Shown: piece by piece, positions 1 to 9,240 of the stretch
Position numbering within the stretch: the first letter of the stretch is position 1
Layout: each line of letters starts with the position of its first letter
DNA from: Chondrus crispus
Lineage: Eukaryota > Rhodophyta > Florideophyceae > Gigartinales > Gigartinaceae
Length of the DNA stretch: 64,000 nt
Assembly: GCF_000350225.1 (NCBI RefSeq)
Contig: NW_005178949.1
Location: 1-64,000 of the forward strand
Reading direction: 5' to 3'
Program-made: the position numbers and the translations under genes
Notes under the pieces: generated by a model
What the model saw: only the letters and a program-made list of their open reading frames with translations
What the model was told of the DNA's origin: nothing
Databases searched by the model: none

Positions 1-3000
1 GGTTGAGAGTGGGGTATATTTCAAATCTGGTGCAGTCTACGATATAACGTAGATCACCCAGTGCTTTTCGAAAGAGTGTGCTTTGTGAGGGGGATAGTAG
101 AGGGGTGGAACAATCATGATCAACGTTCAGCTTGGGAGGGAATGGCGTTGGTTTGGGGTTGCACTCATTCATGTCGGCTTTCTGTAGGGTAGATCGTACC
201 GCGTGTCCTTGTGCAAGGTGAATTGAGCCTTCTTTGTTCCGCGTTATATGCCACTGCAGGTAGAAGGTGGGGAAACCAAGATCTTTGATCTGGTACTTTG
301 TGGCCAGAATGTCGTGTAATGTCTTGATTAGGTTTTTGCTCGGCGCTGTAACGAGGAAGTCTTCCATGCTCACGGCAACTCGGGTAGTGTCTCCGTGTTC
401 AGAGCGGATGAAGAGGCAGGGATCTACCGAGGATTGAGAGAATCCGTGTGCTTTGAGGTGTTGTGTTAGGCCACTGTAGTATATATGAGCTGCAGGTGGG
501 GTACCGTACAGGTTTCTAGTTAGTCTTCCTATCTTGTTAGGGTGGGAGAACGTCCCGTCAAATTTGGGCATTTGGGAGATGTAAACTTCGTACTTTGACG
601 GATATCTTTCATGTAGGTATGCGGAGGCGATGTCGAAGTGGCTGAAGGGCCAGTTCCGGGCTGCAGCAATGGATAGTAATGTACGGATGTTGGTGCGGTC
701 GGCCATGAAAGTGGCAGTTTGGTTCGGGTCGTAGTGAATATTTGCCTTCATGCGATCACCTCTTACGGTGATCTTGCTTTGTGTTGTGAGATGGAGGAAT
801 CGGGGTTTCGCTTGTAGCGGTATGTGATTTTTAGTGGGATGAGGGTGGGTTCTGGTACTACTGTTCGTGGTGATATCCATTCGATAATGTTTTCGTCATC
901 TAGGGATTGCAGTTCTTTGTCATGAGCTACTGCCCACTTGTGGGAGTCCGGGTACCGTTGTGCTGCTGATAGTGATGAGGGGGGCGGTGTAGAGGGGGTG
1001 ATGTGGGAAGGGGTAGGGAAGGGGGTTCTCGTGAGAAACGCGTGGGTTGTGGAGGTGCTGGGATCTGAGATACGTTCGTATGGTATGAAGTCTACTGCCC
1101 GGGCTGTGTGATACGTATTTGTGTTCACGTTTTGGACGCGGATGAGGTGTTCGGAGATTCCATAGGTGTATCGAACTGTGATGGAGCGAGGTTGGAGTTT
1201 CTGTTTGGGGGCGTGGATGGGTATAGTCCCTAGTTGTCCAAATGCAAGGATGCGTCGGATCTTGGGTTTGTGGCCGTGCCACATCTGATAGGGGCTGTAT
1301 CCATGTCTTGTGTGGCGCATGATGTTGTATTTGAACGCGGCGTCTCTAACAGCATCCCCCCAATATATAACCGGTAGAGAGTAGCGGGCTAGGGCTGCTC
1401 GTGCGGCGGCTAACATTGTTTGGTTGATGCGTTTGGAAAGGGAGTTTTCTTGGGACTGGTGGGGGGTTGTGGTGATATGGTGGATGCCCGCTTGTTGGTA
1501 AGTGTCCTTGGCACTGTGAGAGGTGTACTCAAGTGCGTTGTCTGTTCTTATGGTGTGTGGAGATTATCCCCTGGCGTGAAGAGTTCTGGTGAAGGCTGGG
1601 AGAGTGGGTGTCACTTCACGACGAGTTTTGAGAAAGAATATGGTGAGGTACCTGGATGCAGTATCGACAAAAGTCAATATGTGGTTTTTCCATGTGCTGA
1701 TGTTGGTGATATAGGTCCACAGGTATCGGAGCTGATGTAGGTTGCAACGGGGTAGCAGTAGGTTGTTGCTTAGTATGGTGCTGGGCGTTGTTTGGCATGT
1801 GAGCATGAGCTACATGTGATTGGTGTTGGGGTTCGCCTGAGGGATGAAGGGAGAATTGGGATGGTTTGGTCTTGTGCCATGGCTTGTATTGAGCGGGGGT
1901 TGGCGTGGTTGAGTTTGAGGTGCCAATCGTAGAACGTGAGGGTTAATTGAGATGGGGTGGCTTGCCACGGTTTGACTATAGCTGGGAAGTGGTGGAGTGG
2001 CGTCGGTGTGGTCCTGGGCGGTGAAGAGGTGGGCAGGCGGATGGACGGGGTGCACTGTGAGGGGAGGGGTGCGGTTTTTCGATGGTTTGCGGGTCTGGTG
2101 TGCGTAGACAGTGCTGGTTTTTGCTGACGGTTGTGGGGAATTACGCGCGCACCTTTGGCGGATGTAATGTTCATTTTGTGATCTTCCGGTGCGTGCCATG
2201 CATAAGCTTTCAGTTTATTGTCTCATGGGGCTGTGCCTATGCATTTGCCGTTGCGATTGTGCATGGAGGCTTGGGGGGTGAAAGTGATGGGGCCGACTGC
2301 TTTGGCGAGGTGTTGTACGGAGAGGAGTGTGTAAGGGATTGATGGGTTTACCACGACTGGTTCAGTGATTCTTCGGCCTTGGTTAGTGCGTATCTGCGCA
2401 ATGCCACGGTGGGAGCATGGAGATTTTGTGTTGGTGGCAGATAAAGTGTGCAAGGGTGTGATGATAGGTTTGGTTAGCCTGGTAGGTGTAGGGGTATGGA
2501 AAGGATGGGCCCCGGAATGTAGAATGCACGTGCCTGAGAGGTCGTCTTGTTCCTGTATGTTGCTGGTTGCGTGAGGGATTTCTTCTGGGCGGTTCTCGTT
2601 GTCATAGAATGAGTGCTCAGTTTCCTGTTGGACGTCGAAGGTGTGTGCCGTGTTTGTCATGCGTACCCGAGTGTATTGAGCCTTTCTTCGAATGGACGGG
2701 ACTGTGTACTTCGTTTGGTTTTTGGGGTGGTCGCGCGCTCTGCATTCTTCGTCTGTGTGTTGGGGGTGGGGTATGCCACGGTTGAGGTAGTGTGTGCATG
2801 GCTTAAACTTGATTTCCTTATATATCTGTGGATGATTCATGTGGGTACGGTGTTGAGGTCTAAAAAATGTGTAGGGTGAGCGGCGAGGTCCCTGTGGTGT
2901 CGGAGAGATGTTGTGATTTATGGCTTGATGTGTGGGTTTGTTGTATGCTAGGATGCAGTTGAACTTGTGCGTGAAATCTTTCACATCGGTGGGTGTGAGG

Positions 3001-3038
3001 GCGATGGGTTGGAGTCTGATTAGTGGTGTGTTGGGATT
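1..3038 (-). mobile_element. Ty1/copia element (Copia A), 3' part: gag end, protease, integrase, RT
   Basis: This is the downstream part of a Ty1/copia element read from high to low coordinates and running off the left edge of the window. Domains in order are: late gag (about 3038-2600); a protease-like stretch (about 2550-2230); a GAG-pre-integrase segment with the motif DWHLKLNHAN (about 1930-1780); the integrase core and its C-terminal part (about 1800-1080, including a YLWTYITNISTWKN stretch and YSPYQMWHGHKP); and reverse transcriptase (from about 900 leftwards, including FMADRTNIRTLL and YLHERYP). The order protease, integrase, RT identifies Ty1/copia. The remaining gag is displaced to 19883-20362 by the Gypsy1 insertion. 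The element is clearly broken, with several disabling changes, and is older than Gypsy1. Confidence 0.85.
3034..3038. repeat. Target-site duplication of Gypsy1, left copy
   Basis: The five bases GGATT lie immediately outside the Gypsy1 LTR starting at 3039 and recur at 19883-19887 immediately outside the other LTR. A 5-bp duplication is usual for Ty3/gypsy integration and fixes the element's ends. Confidence 0.9.
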
Positions 3039-3660
3039 TGTAGCATAAACCCCCGGTCGCGTTGGGGGTTTAGCTGTGGTTCTTCGAAGACCTGTGTACG
3101 CGAGAGAGGACAAAAACACACACACCAGAAAAGAACGCGGGCGGTGGTAGCGTGGTAGAGCGGTGGGTAGCGGACGCGAACACAGTACGCAGTAGAGCGG
3201 TTCGACGCGCTCGACGCCCCGGGGCGGCGCTAGTTAGCGTTCTAGCACCGACGGGCGGAGGCGGATCCAGCTCGCGCGCGTACGTTCGCGACCGCTACCC
3301 GCGTTAGTTTCTAGTTAACGCGCTCGCGTTAAGAGAACGCGTTTAGAATAAGCGGACGGGGTTAGACCTGCGGTGGAGGATCTGGTACCAAGCCCGTGCT
3401 TGTCCTTGTCCTCCCTCCGCCGCCGGCCGCCCTGTCATTTAATATACAAGTAAATAATCTATCATAACATATACTACAGTATCTAGGTAGCGCCTTACAC
3501 GGTAAGCTCGCGCGCCTTACTCCGGATCGTCACGCTGTACACGTGCACAGCGAGCAGCAAGCGCGTACTTACAAGCGCGGGTGTGTGCGCTGTAGTGCAT
3601 TTTGCGGGAGTACAGTAGTCACCCCGCGCGTTCGAATAACGTCCTCGCGATTATGCTACA
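3039..3660 (-). repeat. Gypsy1 3' LTR (622 bp)
   Basis: Direct copy of 19261-19882, ending in inverted TGTAGCATAA/TTATGCTACA with the canonical TG..CA. The centre (about 3439-3480) is AT-rich with TATA-like stretches, as expected of a U3 promoter. The inner edge (3660) abuts the polypurine tract and the outer edge (3039) abuts the GGATT duplication. Confidence 0.92.
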
Positions 3661-3695
3661 GAGCCCCCCCCTCAAGGGTGAACGTCCGCATTCAC
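3661..3695 (-). promoter_or_regulatory. Gypsy1 polypurine tract next to 3' LTR, with flanking repeat
   Basis: Read on the minus strand, a run of seven to eight G (CTTGAGGGGGGGCTC) ends exactly at the LTR start, the expected primer position for plus-strand DNA synthesis. It is preceded by GGACGTTCACC. The whole roughly 35-base block recurs at 11852-11890 at the end of pol. Position 3696-3973 beyond it holds no gene. Confidence 0.75.
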
Positions 3696-3973
3696 TCTTT
3701 TGGTAGCGGGCGGGGGGGGGGTTATAGTCGAGGCCGACGACCCACGCCACGCCATATGCTGAAAATGTGCTGACGAGGTGAAAATTTGCCCTCCATTTTT
3801 TCCCCCTTTTTTTCTTCTTCCACAGCCACGACGGCGGCGAACGCGTCAACTGATCGAGCGCCAAAAGCTCTGCCCCGCTCCCCGCTAGTCGCGGGCTGTC
3901 CTGTCGTGCAGCTGGAGGTTTTTGCTCTTGACACGCTCTCTTCCCGTCTCACCGCGCTCGGTCCTCCTCTCAG

Positions 3974-6151
3974 ATGCCCAACCACGTCAACGACAGGGGC
4001 TCGGGCCCGCGGCCTTCGGGCTCACCTCCTGACCCGCTATCGACCCTGTCGGCCACCGACGCCGGTCGGGGTACCACAGTGTCACCAAGTGCCTCGGGGA
4101 ACCCTTTAGGGGAGCATCGTTCCCCGTTCCAGAGGGCCCGCTCACGCGATTCCACGGTTTCTGTCGTTCTCGACGTCTGTGCGATACCTGCCTCGCAGGG
4201 GGAGAGCGCGTCCACTCCGCGCGTAGGCGGTTTTCCGTTGGCTCCCGCCCCCACGGGGATGCTTTACCAACCCGAAGAGGGTTCATACGGAGCTTGTGGG
4301 AGTTGCCGCTGTCCCGGAGCGCCAGTCAGTGAGCGCGTACGCACTGGGGCGGAGGACACCACCGCCGCGCCGTCCACCACCCAGTGGTTGGGGATGCCTT
4401 GGGAAGGTTCCGTGCCGCTCCCCCTCAGCCGACTGCGCTACCCGGGGCGTCGTCATGCGCGGATTCGAGTCACCGTGGCGGAGTTGCTAGCACGTTCTTG
4501 CCTCCGCCCAGATCTCGTGCGCATTCGTAAGATCCATGAGGCGGGCTTCGCGGCGGAGTCGTCAGCGGCTCTCGGCCGCCTTATGGCCGAGGGTGGGGGC
4601 ACGGCGTACCAGGTGCCGGACGAGATTCCTTGCGATCGCACCTTCGCGTACAGCCCGGCGGAGGCGGAGTACATCGATCGCATGGCCTCCGCCATGTTCT
4701 CTGGTCCCCGCGGTGGTCCGCACCAGTTTGTGTTGTCTGAAATCTCTTCGCTTTACGTGTGCCCTCGGCCGTACGCGTATTCCAAACCACGCGTGTCTCT
4801 GCAAAAGTCCGCGAGTGCGTTGATGCGCCTCCACGGCATTGCGGTGGCGCATCACGACTGGTCGGCGTACAGGAGGATCGATGAAGTCGACGGTCGCGTT
4901 TTCCGTTCCGCCTCGTTCGAAGGGGGACTCACCCCCGCAGACTTACCGGCCTTACCTGACGCGGTCCGTACTTCCTTCCCATCTTTGGGCATCTATCCGC
5001 TGCTACCGTTCATCCTGAAGCATTTTGGATACGCATGTCTCGACCGCCGCCATCCCGCTTGGGACCTCCTCACGTATAACTGCGAACGCGAATGGGCTTG
5101 GTCTATGACCAGCGCCATAATGAGCGAGATCTGCGTCAACCGGCGGTTGTTTATCCAGCCCCCCGCCACGCTTGCATATTTGGAGAGGGTCGCTATGGGA
5201 CTTCCGAATGTGGCACTCCATCCTCTGGAGTGGCATTCTACGCACTTCCTCTGGACCTTCGGCTCTGCTATTGAGCTTCTGCAACGCGCGCTTCGCCTCG
5301 ACGAGGAGGCCCGGCGCCTGTGGACTGACTTCACGTTTGGCGAGCGGGCGGCGTTCCTGCAATACGATATTCGGAACGATACGTTCGCGTCCTCCTCCGA
5401 ATCGGGTCCGACGACTCTCCCTCGTACGGGCGCGTTCGGGGGCGTAGGCTCCGAGGCGCGTGAGGCGCAGCGCAAAAGGTACCGCGATTTGGACGCGGTT
5501 AGTCCGACCCTCGACGTCATAGGTGGTACGCCTTCCCGAGTTGCCAGGCCGTCGGGGGCTGGCCCTGCGGCGAAGCCGGCTCCTGTCGTGCCCCCAGTTC
5601 CGCCCCTGGCGCCGTTGGGGTGTGGGCCTATTCGCGGGTCCGAGGTGCGCGACCTCCCCGTGGCCCGGGGCGAAGTGGCAGACATACCCAAGCTCTCTCG
5701 AGCTCTGGGTAATTTACGGGACCGCGCCTGGTCGGTCGGGGAATTATTGGTAACGTTGTCCACTTGGTTCTTGGAGCGGACGGATGACCCGCACCGCGGA
5801 GCCAGTGAATGCGAGCGGCTGTCATCGGAGTTACAGCTCGCCACGGAGGAGTTACGACGGTCTCGGGAGGATAAGCTCCAGCACATGAACGCGTATGAGC
5901 GCGCGTGCGCTGACCGGGACCGGTACCGCAGGGAGCGTGACGCACTCCGCAACAGCAGAGCGATGTCTTCCCGCGGGGGTGGCCTTCCGCCCCTGAACCC
6001 TACTCCTGTGTGGCGGGAGCCTGTCCGCGATCCGTACGCGCACATTCCAACCTACGCCGAGGTGCACGAGGTCCCTCGTCATCCCAGCTATTGTCCCCCG
6101 GACCCCTACGGTGCGGGTCCGGAGGGAGCTCCGGGTAGGGCTAACCCGTGA
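3974..6151 (+). CDS. Antisense ORF of Gypsy1, 725 aa, unknown function
   Basis: A single uninterrupted ATG-to-TGA frame on the strand opposite to gag-pol, starting 313 bases inside the 3' LTR. Residues 1-160 are Ser/Pro/Arg-rich and look disordered. About 160-480 is a compact mixed region with motifs such as AYSPAEAEYIDRMASAMF and REWAWSMTSAIMSEI. About 480-580 is a Pro/Gly-rich linker. About 612-660 is a heptad-like charged helix (ELQLATEELRRSREDK onwards) likely to form a coiled coil, followed by a Pro/Tyr-rich tail. I recognise no family. The layout parallels antisense ORFs of plant Tat/Ogre gypsy elements (known), but homology to those is not implied. A globular part plus a coiled coil would suit a structural or Gag-like accessory protein; that is a guess. 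A 350-codon frame on the other strand is its shadow. I am moderately sure it is coding, because 725 codons stay open inside an element whose other long frames are interrupted. Confidence 0.6.
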   Translation: MPNHVNDRGSGPRPSGSPPDPLSTLSATDAGRGTTVSPSASGNPLGEHRSPFQRARSRDSTVSVVLDVCAIPASQGESASTPRVGGFPLAPAPTGMLYQPEEGSYGACGSCRCPGAPVSERVRTGAEDTTAAPSTTQWLGMPWEGSVPLPLSRLRYPGRRHARIRVTVAELLARSCLRPDLVRIRKIHEAGFAAESSAALGRLMAEGGGTAYQVPDEIPCDRTFAYSPAEAEYIDRMASAMFSGPRGGPHQFVLSEISSLYVCPRPYAYSKPRVSLQKSASALMRLHGIAVAHHDWSAYRRIDEVDGRVFRSASFEGGLTPADLPALPDAVRTSFPSLGIYPLLPFILKHFGYACLDRRHPAWDLLTYNCEREWAWSMTSAIMSEICVNRRLFIQPPATLAYLERVAMGLPNVALHPLEWHSTHFLWTFGSAIELLQRALRLDEEARRLWTDFTFGERAAFLQYDIRNDTFASSSESGPTTLPRTGAFGGVGSEAREAQRKRYRDLDAVSPTLDVIGGTPSRVARPSGAGPAAKPAPVVPPVPPLAPLGCGPIRGSEVRDLPVARGEVADIPKLSRALGNLRDRAWSVGELLVTLSTWFLERTDDPHRGASECERLSSELQLATEELRRSREDKLQHMNAYERACADRDRYRRERDALRNSRAMSSRGGGLPPLNPTPVWREPVRDPYAHIPTYAEVHEVPRHPSYCPPDPYGAGPEGAPGRANP

Positions 6152-8430
6152 TTTTGAGACTTGGTCATAGTTGCCCGTCGGTAAGTAGTCGTGCGTGTAG
6201 ATGGTTACCGTAAAAAGGAGGTTGGCTTCCCTTCTCATCTCCCGGAAATTCGATCCATGCGCGTTGTCCTTGTCAGCACGGAAATACTCGTGATCTCGTC
6301 GGTACGGAGCGTAGTCTCCTGAGGAGGACTGCTCCTCAGATGATAGTGCCGTAGTTACTGGAGAGTTACTTGCAAAGAGTCTTAATGCTCCCAACGTATC
6401 GAGCGCGGCGGAGGAGGGGCCATCGGTATAAAATAGAGCATCCGTGAGGCGTGGTCTGGCGTTTGAGGACGTTACAACGCTTCTTGAAGGGCGGAGGTGG
6501 TGTCCGGAGGGTTGCGGGTCAAAACATATTTGGAATGAACGATGCCAAAGCTACTGCCCCCGCGTTTGTCATACTCCTTCCATCGCCGCAGAAGCGGGTT
6601 TCTTGGTCCATTATACGAAGATCACGTTCCGTCTCATTCCTCTCTGCCACTCGTCGCTCACAAGTCGGACGTCGTAGACCGGTTCTCCATTTGCATATCG
6701 ACTTCCCTTGTCTGTCCGGCCCTTTGCAGACGCGTAATGCTTCGCGACCGTGGGGGTAGGGTCCCCAAGTGTGGGCGTACGTAGTGCGAGATGGGTCGAA
6801 GGGCGCCCATGCTGTCCTCTTCTGGCTGCCCGCACCGCAAGTAGGTACGCGAAAGGCGATACATCTTTTTGGCAGCTCTGGGTCCCGTACGCTAGGGGGA
6901 GCGTAGCGTTGACAGAATCGTTTTGTACACTTCTCGTGCGTTTAGCGTTCCGGTCGTCGTCACTCATTCCATTACCCACGCGTGCGGTCGTGGAGGCTGT
7001 CCTCGGGTCAATTCCCCTCGCCATCAAGGCGATGTCAGATCCCTCTCTGCAACGGCCTCTTCGGCCGCTTGTTGGGGGTTGACTCCACTGATCGCGTTCC
7101 CCTGTCGCTTCTGATGTCGCGCGTTTTCCCTTAGCAATTTAATGAAGGCGGGGATGAGGAGGTCTCCCGAACGAGGTCATGCGTGGTGCGTGATGGGGCG
7201 AGAGTGCATCTCGCGTCCTCCCCTCCCAGAGCCGGAATGCAGTGGGCGGGGCGCTGTCGGCGCGTACGCGAATGGGGTGGTCGTGAGAGCCGTAGTAGGG
7301 ACAGTAGGCGGTGGTTGCCGGCTGGGGGCAACTTGTTCCTCTCAGTGGCGGGGAGTACCTCATCCCACTGACGGTGCGCCCCGAGGGTAGCAGCAGCGTC
7401 GCGCGGGCGCGTGAACTCGTGCGGGGAACACAGAAAGGCACATTGTCGTCCGGCTCTCGCTTGCATGCCGCCCGTTGCGGCATGTCCAGGTGCGCATCCA
7501 CGCACCCGCGCTGCGTGCATGCGTCCTCCGGGCCAAATCTCGTCCCCGAATTTTTGCCTCTTTTTTTGATCAGTACGCCTCCGCGCACACGCCTGGCATG
7601 CAGGCGCGTTCTCCGGGCCAAATTTCGCCCCCCAAAATTTCCAATTTTTTTTCATGCGCATGCGCGCACACGGGCTGGTCGGCCCCGTTTCAAGGCCTGT
7701 GCTGGAGGAGTACTGTACGCGCCCCCCCATCCCGTCTTCTAACGCATTGTCGTTGCTCTTAACCACGTGCTCCGATGAGCTCCGTCCGGCATGTCCCCGA
7801 CCGTCCTCCGTCGCGTGTCGCGTCGACAGTACGACGCGGTGGCGCGGGGCCCCTGACGCGCCATATGGACGTATGGGGCAACGTCAGGGCTCACGGCGCG
7901 CTGGGACATTCATGCACATTCCCTATTGCGGTCATGCACGTGACAATTAAAAGAGGACCCGGCCATGAACGATGCACTGTTATGCTGGCATGAAGCGTAC
8001 TTTGCAGCGAACAACTGTACTGCCGAACTCCGCTTTTCTTCAGCGAATTGTTGCGGGTGTCGAACATCGTGCTTCGCAATCGAAACGCAATTGGTACCTT
8101 AGAGAAGGTCTGCGGCCTGCCTTCCTTCCAGGATCCACATAGCGACGGCCTTCCCAGTCGAGCTCAAGCCTCCTCGTCATGCCATTCCGAGGCTTAATGG
8201 GCCTTTCGCGCGCGTCGTTGCGCAAGCCTTGCTACTCTCAGTCGCGTTGCTTTGCCTTACAGGGCGGTGCGTACTTCTACCCAGCGTCTTCCCGCTGGAT
8301 ACTTTCTCAATCCATTTTTCTGTCCGCTCCTTTCTTTCTTCAGAGTCTGCTCAACCCCCATATTGAGGGTGAGACATCTTGAGGTCGAGAGACGTCCTTT
8401 CTTTTCGGCGAGAGCCCAGCTGCGGTGCTC
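6152..8430. other. Gypsy1 3' extension, segment without recognised gene
   Basis: About 2.3 kb of GC-rich sequence between the antisense ORF and the beta-adaptin fragment. Frames of up to about 210 codons exist on both strands but are compositionally biased and match nothing I know. A diverged direct repeat is visible, with CTCCGGGCCAAAT followed by a T-rich run at about 7525-7568 and again at about 7610-7650. No promoter, RNA gene or transposon end was recognised. Confidence 0.5.
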
Positions 8431-9240
8431 CTAAACCGTAGTTTCGTCTCCCGTGCACCCTGAGTCGCCTCTCCAAAGAGAATCCCTCCGCGGACATGGT
8501 GGTTCGAACCACGAACGTATCGCCTCTCCGTCGCGGTAGTCGTTCTCATACCTGGTCCAGCGCCGGCTCGAGAGTGGCCATTCCCCATTTTCTGAAGGAG
8601 GGCAACGCTTTCTGCCATCGACACCGAGGTTGGAGGTGAGGGGAAGAAGGATCGGGGTGTTTGAGGCGCTTGCATTTTCTGACCAGGCCGCGGCGGCATC
8701 AGAAACGACCATCGGATTTCCATCGGCAAGTAATTCTTGTAGCTCTGTTATAAAGCCCTCCTCCACTGTGACGGTAGGGTTGGTATCATACAACTTGGCA
8801 AAACAGACTGCCACGGTTTTCCTCACATACGGGTCTCGATCGTTGAGAGCAGGATGCAGTGGATCGCATAATTATTCTCTGATCTTCTCCAACGAAATCA
8901 GTGCCCTCGTGCGTATTGCGAGGGCTCTTATGAGAGGGTTTGGATCGACGGAATCCTTGATAGGAGTGTTGCAATAAGAATGGCAAGGTCTGGTTTGGCT
9001 TGTACGTAGTTGATGCTGTAGAGATAAACAAGCTTTTTCATAGAGATCTCCTGCTGTGTTCACTACGACATCGGTGAAAAGAGGCGCGGCATCCTTTCCG
9101 AGTATCCTAGCGGCTACGTTGCGCTCCAGCGAGCTCTTTCTCTTCTTAGTCGTCGTGACATCGAGGCCCTTCCTGAGCTCGAGAATCTCATCTTTTCGGC
9201 TGGAGTGGTACATGTGGCTGTTCGCCGTCCCCACGGACAA
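8431..9240 (-). pseudogene. Captured fragment of a host beta-adaptin gene (AP complex large subunit)
   Basis: Read on the minus strand from 9240, the frame gives a recognisable beta-adaptin N-terminal trunk. It opens with SSRKDEILELRKGLD and ERNVAARILGKDAAPLF, near family sequence such as KKGEI.ELK..L and the GKDVS.LFPDVV block. IKDSVDPNPLIRALAIRT matches the family's VKDCEDPNPLIRALAVRT. DPYVRKTVAVCFAKLYD and DGNPMVVSDAAAA match DPYVRKTAAVCVAKLYD and DSNPMVVANAVAA. Beta-adaptins form part of the AP-1/AP-2 clathrin adaptor complexes, where this N-terminal solenoid is the trunk. Only about 250 of the usual 900 or so residues are present and the frame is damaged in several places, so it is not functional. 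It lies inside the 3' extension of Gypsy1, in the same orientation as gag-pol, as expected for a transduced host fragment; a later insertion is also possible. No intron is visible, which says little in a lineage with few introns. Confidence 0.85.

Noticed and set aside
4993-6045. 350-codon open frame on the minus strand inside Gypsy1
   Set aside because: It lies wholly within the 725-codon plus-strand frame, is Arg/Ser-rich and low in ordered motifs; a shadow of GC-rich coding sequence.
6611-7027. 138-codon minus-strand frame in the Gypsy1 extension
   Set aside because: No recognisable domain and no support from neighbouring frames.
7131-7766. 211-codon minus-strand frame in the Gypsy1 extension
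   Set aside because: Low-complexity composition, a diverged direct repeat within it, and no recognised family.
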